Source of the DNA: Clostridia bacterium
Lineage (GTDB): Bacteria > Bacillota > Clostridia > Christensenellales > Aristaeellaceae
Assembly (NCBI GenBank): GCA_017545905.1
Contig: JAFWXL010000031.1
Coordinates: 1 to 37,048, forward strand
Reading direction: 5' to 3'
Length of the DNA: 37,048 nucleotides
A model generated the notes under the pieces. It saw only the letters and a list, made by a program, of their open reading frames with translations, had not been told where the DNA came from and ran no database searches. Both the position numbers and the translations under genes were made by a program. Within the stretch, counting starts at the first letter, position 1. Every line of letters starts with the position of its first letter. Positions 1 to 7,180 of this stretch are shown one piece after another.

Positions 1-79
1 ATGCCATCGATGATGCCGGTACCGAACTTCTCCGGATACTTGGACATCTTGTTTTCCATGGTGTAGCACAGGAAGGAAG
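1..79. repeat. Left copy of a 79-base exact direct repeat
   Basis: Identical to 4191-4269; the copies diverge at base 80 (C) versus 4270 (T). The repeat is internal tctA coding sequence and coincides with the window edge, which suggests an assembly-graph overlap or one end of a tandem unit of 4190 bases. Confidence 0.95.
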
Positions 80-914
80 CGATGGTCGCGCCGGCGCCCG
101 GCAGAATGCCGACCACGGTGCCCACGACGGAGCAGCGCAGCATCGTCCACTTGATGGACCAGAGTTCCTTCAGGCTCGGCATCTTGGTATCGACCTTGCC
201 GCCGGTGATGCCGTCTTCAGCAGTCATGCGCTTCTTCTTGGAGTTGGTCTGCTTGAGCACCTCGGTGACAGCGAACAGACCGATCAGCACCGGGATCATC
301 TCGATGCCGGCCAGCAGCTGCTGGGAACCGAAGGTCAGGCGCTGCACGGCGTACATCTTGTCCTGGCCCACGCAGGCGAGCAGCAGACCGATGAGGCCGG
401 AGATGATGGTGGTAAGGATGTGATCGCCGTCCAGGCAGGTCAGGATGGACAGACCCATGAAGGTGACGGCAAACAGGTCCGCCGGACCGAACTGCAGCGC
501 AGCCTTGGTCAGCGGGCCGGAGAGCAGGAACATCGCCAGCGCGGAAACGAGACCGCCGATCGCAGAGGCCAGCAGCGCAACGCCCAGGGCCTTGCCGGCC
601 TCGCCGCGCTGCGCCATCGGATAGCCGTCAAACGTCGTCGGCGCAGAGGACGGCACGCCCGGGATCTTGAAGAGGATCGCGGTGATGGAGCCGCCGGTGA
701 TGGAGGAGCAGTAGATCGCAACCAGGAAGACGATCGCCGGGATCGGCTCCATGGTGTAGGTGAAGGTCAGGCCCAGCGCAACGGCCATGGTCGCGGAAAC
801 GCCCGGCAGCGCGCCGAACACCGTACCAAGGACGATCGCGATACAGACCATGATGAACATGGACGGCTCGAAAACGACGCCAAAGCCCATCTTAAGAAGT
901 TCCATAGTGCTCAT
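1..914 (-). CDS. tctA: TctA, large membrane subunit of tripartite tricarboxylate transporter (3' end outside window)
   Basis: Open frame of 304 codons running off the left edge. It encodes a very hydrophobic protein with the TctA features: a Gly-rich segment near residues 28-36 (FGALPGVSAT), SSITGGSITAILFKIPGVPS near 70-90, and a second GILPGAGATIASF motif near 275. TctA is the large permease subunit that moves tri- or dicarboxylates across the membrane with TctB, fed by the binding protein TctC. Start chosen at ATG 914, behind a good AGGAGGCG site; an in-frame ATG at 905 is a weaker option. It lies 15 bases after the tctB stop, so tctC-tctB-tctA looks like one operon. The last 79 bases are identical to 4191-4269, where the frame continues to a stop at 3851. 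Joined that way the protein would be about 417 residues, short for a family of about 500. Substrate is not determined by sequence. Confidence 0.9.
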   Translation of the reverse strand, partial: MSTMELLKMGFGVVFEPSMFIMVCIAIVLGTVFGALPGVSATMAVALGLTFTYTMEPIPAIVFLVAIYCSSITGGSITAILFKIPGVPSSAPTTFDGYPMAQRGEAGKALGVALLASAIGGLVSALAMFLLSGPLTKAALQFGPADLFAVTFMGLSILTCLDGDHILTTIISGLIGLLLACVGQDKMYAVQRLTFGSQQLLAGIEMIPVLIGLFAVTEVLKQTNSKKKRMTAEDGITGGKVDTKMPSLKELWSIKWTMLRCSVVGTVVGILPGAGATIASFLCYTMENKMSKYPEKFGTGIIDG

Positions 915-929
915 GTATTCGTCGCCTCC

Positions 930-1475
930 TTAACCGAAGATGCCCTTGACGCCCGCCACGATGGACTCAAGGAAGAGCGCGAAATCGCGCAGGAAACCGA
1001 TCGTGCCGCGCGGCAGGTTGACGCTCAGCATGCCGGAGAAGACGATATAGAGCACCAGCGCGATCAGCACGGAGGCGATCGCCAGGCGGCCCAGCTTCTT
1101 CTCGCCCAGCAGCGCGCCATAGGCAAAGAGCACCAGAACCGCAGTGACCACGAAGCCCAGGGTCTCCAGCACCAGAGACGCGGCAGTCAGGATGATGATG
1201 CCCAGGAACATCTTGCTCTTGAAGAAGCCCGGGATGGTGGAAACAAAGTACTTGAGGGTGAACTCTTCCTTGCCCTTGTTGCGCTTGATGATCTGGATGA
1301 TGTTGATCACCAGGCAGATCAGCAGCAGAACGATGATGACCTTCGGCCAGGTATCCGGCTGGAAGGCATAGGGATTCTTCTGAACCTTGACGGGGACCGG
1401 GGCTTCCAGAACATGGGTGAAGTAGCTGTAGCCCAGGAACACGACAAGCAGAATGTTCATAATGAGCTCAAACAT
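930..1475 (-). CDS. tctB: TctB, small membrane subunit of tripartite tricarboxylate transporter
   Basis: 181 residues with about four hydrophobic segments (near 5-20, 44-62, 88-105 and 108-155). The length and the position between tctC and tctA fit the small integral membrane subunit TctB, which pairs with TctA. Start ATG 1475 has an AAGGAG site 9 bases upstream. TctB families are poorly conserved in sequence, so the call rests mainly on topology and neighbours. Its gene is 120 bases downstream of tctC, and a stem-loop lies in that gap. Confidence 0.85.
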   Translation of the reverse strand: MFELIMNILLVVFLGYSYFTHVLEAPVPVKVQKNPYAFQPDTWPKVIIVLLLICLVINIIQIIKRNKGKEEFTLKYFVSTIPGFFKSKMFLGIIILTAASLVLETLGFVVTAVLVLFAYGALLGEKKLGRLAIASVLIALVLYIVFSGMLSVNLPRGTIGFLRDFALFLESIVAGVKGIFG

Positions 1476-1526
1476 AATGCTTTAACTCCTTTGTGCGGAT
1501 GTTTCTCTCTCTTTTTTGATAGAGAA

Positions 1527-1548
1527 AGAGGAGGCATATGCCCCCTCT
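1527..1548 (-). promoter_or_regulatory. Intercistronic stem-loop between tctC and tctB
   Basis: A 22-base near-perfect inverted repeat (arms AGAGGAGGCAT and ATGCCCCCTCT, one mismatch) in the 120-base gap between tctC and tctB. On the minus strand it is followed by a pyrimidine-rich TTTCTCT rather than a run of U. It could stabilise the tctC message or attenuate read-through, so that more binding protein than permease is made. This is inferred from position only. Confidence 0.4.
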
Positions 1549-1595
1549 TCCCTATTCAGGAGCGTTTAGAATGCGTTAAGCTTTCTAACCGACAA

Positions 1596-2585
1596 TTACT
1601 GAAGCTCCGGATAGTCCTTGGTCAGGGTGCCCTGCTCGAGCATGTAGTCGCGCAGACCCTTCCACTCGGCCTCGGCGAACGCCGGCAGTTCCTCAGCGGT
1701 GGGAACCGTACGCTCGTCATACGCGGCCATCTTCAGGAACTCCTGCCATTCCGGACGGACGCGGGCTTCTTCGATGGCAGCAACCATCGCGTCGATAGCC
1801 TCCTGCGGGGTGCCCTTCTTGGCAAAGATGGCGCGCCACGGACCCATGTAGGACTCGATGCCCAGCTCGCCGGAGCACTGCATATCCGGGTAGATGCTCA
1901 TGCGGTTCTCGCACAGCGCCAGCAGCGGAACGATGTCGCCGGACTCAACCAGACCCGCAACCTCGTCGGTGCCGGTGATGGCCAGGTCGCAGTGGCCGCC
2001 AACCAGAGCGGAGTTAACCTCGGAGCCGCCGGAGTACGGGGTCTCCAGGAGCATCATGTCGCCGATGGCCTGGCCCAGAGAAGCGCCGTCGACGCCGGTG
2101 GCGGTCAGCATGCCGACGGAAACCTCGAACGGATGGTCGTTGGCATAGGCAGCCAGCTCTTCCCAGTTGGCAACGCCGTACTTGTCCAGGCTCTTCTTGG
2201 AAGCCACGATGATGTTGATGGAGTGAACCAGAACGTCGATCGGCTGGAACTCTTCCTTAAAGCTCATGGAAGTGGTGCCGGCCATGTCCTGCATGAACAG
2301 GGACTGGGTGCCCAGCATGAAAGTGTAGCCGTCGGCCGGCTGCTTGTAGGTGTACTCGACGCCGTTGACGCCGGCAGCGCCTTCAACGTTCACGACGTTG
2401 ACCGGCACGCCCAGGATCTCCTGGAGCAGGTTGGCCATCGGGCGCAGGGTGGAGTCAGCGCCGCCGCCGACGCCCCACGGGCAGACGATGTCGATCTTGC
2501 GCTCGAACTTGAATTCGGCGCTGGCGCAAGCGGCAACAGCCACGAGCATCACGATCGCGAGGACGAGACATACGAGCTTCTTCAT
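1596..2585 (-). CDS. tctC: TctC/Bug-family extracytoplasmic substrate-binding protein
   Basis: 329 residues. The N-terminus is a signal peptide (MKKLVCLVLAIVMLVAVAAC); VAAC at residues 17-20 fits a lipobox with Cys20, so it is probably a lipoprotein outside the membrane. The mature part starts with the Bug-family signature: IDIVCPWGVGGGADSTLRPM near residues 32-51 corresponds to the usual PFxxGGxxD phosphate/carboxylate loop. Bug proteins bind carboxylates such as citrate, tartrate or aromatic acids in a Venus-flytrap fold and deliver them to TctAB. ATG 2585 is preceded by GGGAGG. First gene of the operon, divergent from lysR. Ligand unknown; citrate is plausible because citrate-lyase maturation genes lie 15 kb away, but the two loci are not linked. 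Confidence 0.92.
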   Translation of the reverse strand: MKKLVCLVLAIVMLVAVAACASAEFKFERKIDIVCPWGVGGGADSTLRPMANLLQEILGVPVNVVNVEGAAGVNGVEYTYKQPADGYTFMLGTQSLFMQDMAGTTSMSFKEEFQPIDVLVHSINIIVASKKSLDKYGVANWEELAAYANDHPFEVSVGMLTATGVDGASLGQAIGDMMLLETPYSGGSEVNSALVGGHCDLAITGTDEVAGLVESGDIVPLLALCENRMSIYPDMQCSGELGIESYMGPWRAIFAKKGTPQEAIDAMVAAIEEARVRPEWQEFLKMAAYDERTVPTAEELPAFAEAEWKGLRDYMLEQGTLTKDYPELQ

Positions 2586-2663
2586 AGTGTTAAGCCTCCC
2601 TTTTATTTTCCTAAGCCGTTTCTCCGCGGCTTAAGTTGCGGAAACCAAGCGCTAAGAAAACAA

Positions 2664-2679
2664 AATTTATCTATAAATT
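2664..2679. promoter_or_regulatory. AT-rich palindrome upstream of tctC
   Basis: Perfect inverted repeat AATTTAT-CT-ATAAATT, 79 bases upstream of the tctC start. It overlaps a possible minus-strand -10 (TATAGA). No good -35 is visible, as is usual for activator-dependent promoters. Candidate binding site for the divergent LysR-type regulator. Confidence 0.45.
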
Positions 2680-2687
2680 CCATTTCC

Positions 2688-2716
2688 TTGCACTTTTGTT
2701 AAGAACATGATAATAT
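2688..2716 (+). promoter_or_regulatory. Candidate lysR promoter
   Basis: TTGCAC (2688-2693), 17-base spacer, TAATAT (2711-2716), reading toward lysR. An overlapping GATAAT at 2709-2714 is an alternative -10. Moderate match only. Transcription would start near 2723, leaving a leader of about 107 bases that contains the second palindrome. Confidence 0.4.
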
Positions 2717-2757
2717 AAGATTACCCATAATGCAAATACCGTTTTATATATGTTTTT

Positions 2758-2775
2758 CATAATTTTGAAATTATG
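2758..2775. promoter_or_regulatory. 18-base perfect palindrome, candidate LysR operator
   Basis: CATAATTT-TG-AAATTATG, a perfect dyad between the candidate lysR promoter and its start codon at 2830. LysR-type regulators usually repress their own gene through AT-rich dyads in the divergent intergenic region. Downstream of the presumed transcription start, it is well placed for autoregulation. Confidence 0.5.
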
Positions 2776-2829
2776 TGGTGGCATTCTTGTATGTCAGCGC
2801 AGCATTGCGTTCAGGGAGGTTGTTCCATT

Positions 2830-3756
2830 ATGAACATGAAGCATATTCAGTACGTCCTGACCGTCCTTCGCGAGGGCTCGATCACCGGTGCCAGCAAAAA
2901 GCTCTATGTCTCCCAGCCCGCGCTCTCTCAGACCATCAAGCAAATTGAACAGGATCTCGGCGCGCAAATCTTTGATCGGACGACCGATCCCATTTCCCTG
3001 ACCTATGCAGGGCAGAAGTATGTGGACGCCGCGCAGCAGATGCTGGATATTGACCGCAATCTGCGCGCGCATATTGCCGAGATGAAAGATGAAATCCACG
3101 GCAGAATCCGCGTGGGCATTTCCGTCCAGCGCGGTCTTCAGCTGCTTCCCTATGTCATTCCAGATTTTGCCCGGCGATATCCATTTGTCAAGGTTGAACT
3201 CGTTGAACACGGCAGCGACACGCTCGAGCGCATGACCTCCGAAGGTCAGTGCGATATCGCACTGGTCGCCACCAGCGAAAAACCCAATAAACTGAACTAT
3301 GTACTCATTGAAAACGAACAGGTCGTGCTCATGGCTGCCCGTTCAACCAATCTCGCGCATCGTTTTGCTGCCGGAGAGCCTATTGAAATCACCGAAGCAC
3401 AGAACGAAAAATTCGTCTCCATGCGCAGCGGCCACAGCGTGCGCGTCGTGCAGGACAGGCTCTTTGAGCACTACCACATCAATCCTACCATCCTGATGGA
3501 AACCAGCAACATGGAAGCAGGCAAGAACGTTGCAGCGCATGCCAATGCCGTCATGCTCATTCCTCAGGTCTATGTCACCAATTCGCGCGATCTTCAGTAC
3601 CGTGTTCAGTGCCATCCAATCCTCAACAGCAACCATGAGCGTCATTTCTACCTCTGCTACCGAAAAGGGATGTACCTGACACGATATATGGAAGATTTCG
3701 CGCGCATCGTCTGCGATAAGCTGAACGTTCCGTTCAACCTGCCCGGTCAGCCCTAA
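2830..3756 (+). CDS. LysR-family transcriptional regulator
   Basis: 308 residues. Residues 1-60 form the LysR winged helix-turn-helix: MKHIQYVLTVLREGSITGAS, then KKLYVSQPALSQTIKQIEQD. The remainder is the periplasmic-binding-like effector domain. Start ATG 2830 is chosen because GGGAGGT ends 9 bases upstream; the longer frame from 2773 has no ribosome binding site and a non-homologous extension. The gene is divergent from tctC-tctB-tctA, the usual arrangement for a local regulator that senses the transported carboxylate or a product and activates the operon. Two palindromes in the shared region are candidate binding sites. It ends 19 bases before a strong terminator. Confidence 0.93.
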   Translation: MNMKHIQYVLTVLREGSITGASKKLYVSQPALSQTIKQIEQDLGAQIFDRTTDPISLTYAGQKYVDAAQQMLDIDRNLRAHIAEMKDEIHGRIRVGISVQRGLQLLPYVIPDFARRYPFVKVELVEHGSDTLERMTSEGQCDIALVATSEKPNKLNYVLIENEQVVLMAARSTNLAHRFAAGEPIEITEAQNEKFVSMRSGHSVRVVQDRLFEHYHINPTILMETSNMEAGKNVAAHANAVMLIPQVYVTNSRDLQYRVQCHPILNSNHERHFYLCYRKGMYLTRYMEDFARIVCDKLNVPFNLPGQP

Positions 3757-3775
3757 GACCGTATTTTCTCAATGT

Positions 3776-3816
3776 GTCCATGCACCTGTCCAAAGACAGG
3801 CGCATGGACTTTTTTT
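3776..3816 (+). terminator. Rho-independent terminator of lysR
   Basis: Stem GTCCATG-C-A-CCTGTC / GACAGG-C-G-CATGGAC around a CAAA loop (3776-3809), followed by seven T (3810-3816). Lies 20 bases after the lysR stop. Confidence 0.9.
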
Positions 3817-3850
3817 GATGAAGCAAACTGTTGCACCGATTCGTACAGAA

Positions 3851-4269
3851 TTACTTCTTCGCCTTCTTGATCATCGGCATGACGACCGGGGTCACCAGCA
3901 TGATGATGATCGGTCCAAGGTAGGAATACGGGATCGCAAGGATCTGCGCAAACACCTTGGCAATGCCGATGGCAACGATAACCATCAGGATGTTGGTGAC
4001 GATCATGGAAGCGAAGGTCGCAGACAGGTACTCCGGCTGGTTGGTCAGCAGCAGCGGTCCAAGCTGGACGCCCTTAAGCGTCAGCGCAGACATCATAACA
4101 GCCGCAGCATTGCCGCCCGGGATGCCCAAGGACAGCAGCGGAACCATCGCGCCGCCGGTCGCAGCATTGTTGGAAGCCTCGGAAGCCGCAATGCCATCGA
4201 TGATGCCGGTACCGAACTTCTCCGGATACTTGGACATCTTGTTTTCCATGGTGTAGCACAGGAAGGAAG
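3851..4269 (-). pseudogene. tctA: 3' fragment of tctA truncated by an IS element
   Basis: Codes for the C-terminal part of TctA: the stretch SFLCYTMENKMSKYPEKFG is shared with the gene at 1-914, followed by the family motif PLLSLGIPGGNAAAVMMSAL. The 5' part is missing because an IS3 element starts at 4270. The open frame continues backward into IS sequence (to 4354), giving a meaningless fusion start. Toward the end, LGPIIIMLV is followed at once by TPVVMPMIKKAKK and a stop. In typical TctA proteins roughly 80-90 more residues, including transmembrane helices, lie between such segments, so this end may carry an internal deletion. It could alternatively be the real 3' end of the gene at 1-914, if the window edge closes on this copy. 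Confidence 0.8.
4191..4269. repeat. Right copy of the 79-base exact direct repeat
   Basis: Same 79 bases as 1-79, in the same orientation, ending exactly where the IS element begins (TGGACTGT at 4270). Confidence 0.95.
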
Positions 4270-4337
4270 TGGACTGTTCCCGGTTCAAAAGACACGAAAA
4301 TAAGAGCCTGTCGTAGAATAACACGGCATTACGCGGC

Positions 4338-5174
4338 CTAGCTCCGAATTTCAATCGGAGTGAGGCCGTCTTTTAAGTTAATGCGTTCGTAATTGTAGAA
4401 ATGGATATATTCGGCAATCAGTTGTTCGACTTGTTGCTTGGTTGAGTAATGAGCCCTATACAGGCATTCGGATTTGAGAGTACCGAAGAAGTTTTCCATT
4501 GCAGCATTGTCGTAAGGACACTAAGGACTGGAGATAGACGGAGAAACGTGGTACTCTTGAGTCAGGTCAAAGTATGCTTTGGATGTGTATTGAGACCCCT
4601 GGTCGCTGTGGAGTGCGAGTCCACCAGCGACCTTTTCTTGTATTAAGGCATCTCTGACAGTGGATGTCACTAGCGAAGACGTCATATCATCGCCAATACG
4701 CCATGCCAATACAGTGCGTCCACACAAATCCAATACTGCGCACATATAAAGCATTCGACTTTGAAGGGGAATGTAGGTGATGTCTGTCACCCAGAACTGA
4801 TTTGGCTTCTCCTGATGAAATTGTCTGTTAAGCAGATTCTTATACTGAAATGCGTCCTGTTTGTAATGCGTATATGGTCTCCTGCGCCGGATCTGTGAAA
4901 GAACATCCATCTTCCGCATAATCCGAAGAACTGCTTTAAGATTTGCTTTCTTGTTTTTTGTACGAGCCAGCCACCGTTTAACGCGTCTACAGCCATAGGT
5001 ATAGTTGCACTTTTGCTGGCATTCCATAATCAGGTCTATCAGCCACTGATCTTTCGGAGTCTGCTGCTGCCGCTTTCTCCACGCATAATATCCACTTCGA
5101 GATACCTCAAATACTTTGCACATATCTCCAATATCGTATTTCCCACGGAAACGCTCGATAACCCGATACTTCAC
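4338..5174 (-). pseudogene. IS3 transposase OrfB (DDE integrase), interrupted by an in-frame TAG
   Basis: Begins with GTG at 5174, overlapping the orfA stop (GTGA). It has the IS3 OrfB helix-turn-helix part (SRSGYYAWRKR), then the integrase core with the first Asp in QFWVTDITYIP and the second in GLALHSDQGSQYTS. The frame stops with TAG at 4521-4523. After it the same frame continues to 4338 as CPYDNAAMENFFGTLKSECLY, which holds the third catalytic residue (Glu of AAMENFF), and ends in ERINLKDGLTPIEIRS. The stop therefore removes the catalytic Glu and about 60 residues. Unless it is a sequencing error, this copy cannot make full-length transposase. Intact copies elsewhere could still move it. 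Confidence 0.88.
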
Positions 5175-5473
5175 CTTCTCCCAGCTTCGGACAGAAAATT
5201 TCGCAGTAAATCCACAGTCATTCTCAACTGTACTAACTCATTATTCTGACGCGCCTCTTCGGTACCGGCGTCTTTCCTTGGCCTGCCTTTTGGCTGCGGC
5301 ATATACCCTGCTTCGATCATACGCCTTTTTCGATTCTGACGGCTAGCCAGCTGTTTGATCTGTTTTTTACTCAGACCATAGCTTTCTCCAATTTGACGAT
5401 TGGTCTCACCCTCTTCTTTTCTTCTGAATACTTCTTCTGCTAAATTCTCCATCTTCGTATATGCTCTTGGCAT
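5171..5473 (-). CDS. IS3-family OrfA, transposase DNA-binding subunit
   Basis: 100 residues. It contains a helix-turn-helix (ETNRQIGESYGLSKKQIKQ near residues 23-41), basic stretches (RQNRKRRM) and a C-terminal leucine-rich helix (ELVQLRMTVDLLRNFLSE), as in IS3 OrfA proteins. In this family OrfA binds the ends and, by -1 frameshifting or coupled start, is combined with OrfB. Here its TGA stop overlaps the GTG start of orfB. Apparently intact. Confidence 0.88.
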   Translation of the reverse strand: MPRAYTKMENLAEEVFRRKEEGETNRQIGESYGLSKKQIKQLASRQNRKRRMIEAGYMPQPKGRPRKDAGTEEARQNNELVQLRMTVDLLRNFLSEAGRR

Positions 5474-5598
5474 GACAAAACCTCCTGTTGTAGTTTCTCT
5501 TTCATTCTACAACAGGAGGTCTCTTATTTCATTGTCCGTTTAGTAGGATACAGTCCAGTCTGCCGGAGGTTTTTGTCTGCATGTGTATTCTGTTCCTG

Positions 5599-7083
5599 TT
5601 ATTTGTGATAGAGGTTGTTCTTCTCGTACGTGGGTTCGCAGGTCACCTGCATGTTCAGCCGCTTGAATACGCCGTCATCGACCGAGGAGAGGATCACCGA
5701 GCAGTGGACGTCGCAGCCCTCGAGCGCGTCAATCTTCTGCATCGCCTTCATCGCATTGGGATCGCTGGCCGCGCTGATGGCCAGCGCGACGAGCATCTCG
5801 TCCGAATGCAGGCGCGGATTCTGGCTCTTCATGTAATCGGTTTTGAGCGTCTGGATCGTGGTGAGAACCTCCGGCGAAATCAGCTTGATTTCATCATCGA
5901 TATCCGCAAGCGCCTTGAGCGCGTTGAGCAGCGCCGCTGATACCGGACCGAACAGGTCCGTCGTCTTGCCGGTGACGATACGCCCGTCTGCCAGTTCGAT
6001 CGCCGCAGCGGGCTTTCCGGTCTTATCCGCAATGCCCAGCGCAGCCGGCACAACAGCGCGGTGCTCAGGCTCAATCTTCAGCGTGCTCATCAGCAGCTCG
6101 ATCTTGCTGCGCTCCTCGCCGGAGGACAGGCCCTGACGAACCTGGCAGGCCGCCTTGAAATAGCGGCGCAGGATCTCCTGACAGGAAGCCTCTCGGCAGA
6201 CCTCATCGTCGACAATCGAATTGCCCACCATATTCACGCCCATGTCCGTCGGGCTCTTGTAAGGGCATTCGCCATAGATGCGCTCAAAGATCGTGCGCAG
6301 CACCGGAAAGATCTCCACGTCGCGGTTGTAGTTGACCGTCGTTTCACCGTAGGCTTCCAGATGGAACGGATCGATCATGTTCACGTCGTTCAGATCCGCG
6401 GTCGCCGCTTCATAAGCGAGATTCACCGGATGCTTGAGCGGCAGATTCCAGATCGGGAACGTTTCAAACTTCGCATAACCCGCCTTCACGCCGCGCATAT
6501 GCTCGTGATACAGCTGGGAAAGGCACACCGCCATCTTTCCGCTGCCCGGACCGGGCGCGGTGACCACGATCAGCGAGCGGTTGGTCTCCACATAATCGTT
6601 GCGGCCAAAGCCTTCTTCGCTGACGACCAGCTTGATATCGGACGGATAATTCGGAATATAGTAATGCCTGTAGACCTTCATGCCCAGCGCAGTCATTCTC
6701 TTTTCAAATGTGACCGCGGACGGCTGCTCGGCATACTGCGTAAGCACGATGGAGCCGACATACAGCCCGAAGCTGCGGAAGATATCGATCAGACGCATGA
6801 CGTCCGTATCGTAGGTGATGCCCAGATCGCCGCGGCGCTTGTTCTTTTCGATGTCGCCCGCGCTGATGGCGATGACGATCTCCGCATGATCCTTGAGCTC
6901 CAGAAGCATCTTGATTTTGTTGTCCGGCTCGAATCCGGGCAGCACGCGCGACGCATGGTAATCGTCAAAGAGCTTGCCGCCAAACTCCAGATACAGTTTG
7001 CCGCCAAACTGCTCAATTCTCTCGCGGATGCGTTCAGACTGCAGACGAATATACTTCGCGCTGTCAAAGCCGATTCTCTTCAT
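5599..7083 (-). CDS. DUF1846 domain-containing protein
   Basis: 494 residues, full length for the DUF1846 (UPF0371) family found in Firmicutes. Recognised by the family-wide pattern: MKRIGFDSAKYIRLQSERI at the start, LYLEFGGKLFDDYHASRVLPGF near 31-52, IVVTAPGPGSGKMAVCLSQL near 172-191, and DMGVNMVGNSIVDDEVC near 281-297. The PGPGSGK segment resembles a phosphate-binding loop, but no enzyme activity is established that I can state. No signal peptide or membrane segment, so cytoplasmic. ATG 7083 follows a GGGAGA site. It has its own promoter just upstream. No terminator hairpin is visible in the 41 bases between its stop and the IS element; the insertion or deletion may have removed it. Confidence 0.9.
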   Translation of the reverse strand: MKRIGFDSAKYIRLQSERIRERIEQFGGKLYLEFGGKLFDDYHASRVLPGFEPDNKIKMLLELKDHAEIVIAISAGDIEKNKRRGDLGITYDTDVMRLIDIFRSFGLYVGSIVLTQYAEQPSAVTFEKRMTALGMKVYRHYYIPNYPSDIKLVVSEEGFGRNDYVETNRSLIVVTAPGPGSGKMAVCLSQLYHEHMRGVKAGYAKFETFPIWNLPLKHPVNLAYEAATADLNDVNMIDPFHLEAYGETTVNYNRDVEIFPVLRTIFERIYGECPYKSPTDMGVNMVGNSIVDDEVCREASCQEILRRYFKAACQVRQGLSSGEERSKIELLMSTLKIEPEHRAVVPAALGIADKTGKPAAAIELADGRIVTGKTTDLFGPVSAALLNALKALADIDDEIKLISPEVLTTIQTLKTDYMKSQNPRLHSDEMLVALAISAASDPNAMKAMQKIDALEGCDVHCSVILSSVDDGVFKRLNMQVTCEPTYEKNNLYHK

Positions 7084-7135
7084 ATGCTATCTCCCATTCT
7101 CTACAAACCGCTCAGCATGGAAAAAATACTGATCA

Positions 7136-7164
7136 AGTATAGCAAAACCTGCGCTTCTTTTCAA
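7136..7164 (-). promoter_or_regulatory. Promoter of the DUF1846 gene
   Basis: Minus strand TTGAAA (7159-7164), 17-base spacer, TATACT (7136-7141) with TG one base upstream (extended -10). About 50 bases of leader to ATG 7083. Confidence 0.75.
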
Positions 7165-7180
7165 GATGCGCCGCCATATT

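Larger units (their letters stand above)
4270..5557 (-). mobile_element. IS3-family insertion sequence, 1288 bases
   Basis: Bounded by TGGACTGT (4270-4277) and its complement ACAGTCCA (5550-5557). The two ends align imperfectly over about 50 bases (shared blocks TGGACTGT, AATAAGAG and GTAGAAT). It carries two overlapping frames, orfA and orfB, typical of IS3. No target-site duplication is visible: GGAAGGAAG precedes the left end and GTCTGCCGG follows the right end. IS3 elements normally duplicate 3-5 bases, so the flanks were probably brought together by deletion or recombination after insertion. The left flank is internal tctA; the right flank is 41 bases from the DUF1846 gene. Confidence 0.9.

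Noticed and set aside
420..2702. Very long open frame on the plus strand across tctA-tctB-tctC
   Set aside because: Composition is rich in R, H, Q and D with no family motifs; it is the antisense shadow of GC-rich genes with clear homology on the other strand.
2773..2829. Longer lysR start
   Set aside because: No ribosome binding site, non-homologous extension, and it overlaps the palindromic operator; ATG 2830 has GGGAGGT.
4521..4523. TAG read as a sense codon (recoding)
   Set aside because: Nothing else in the window suggests reassigned TAG; a mutation in an IS copy is simpler.
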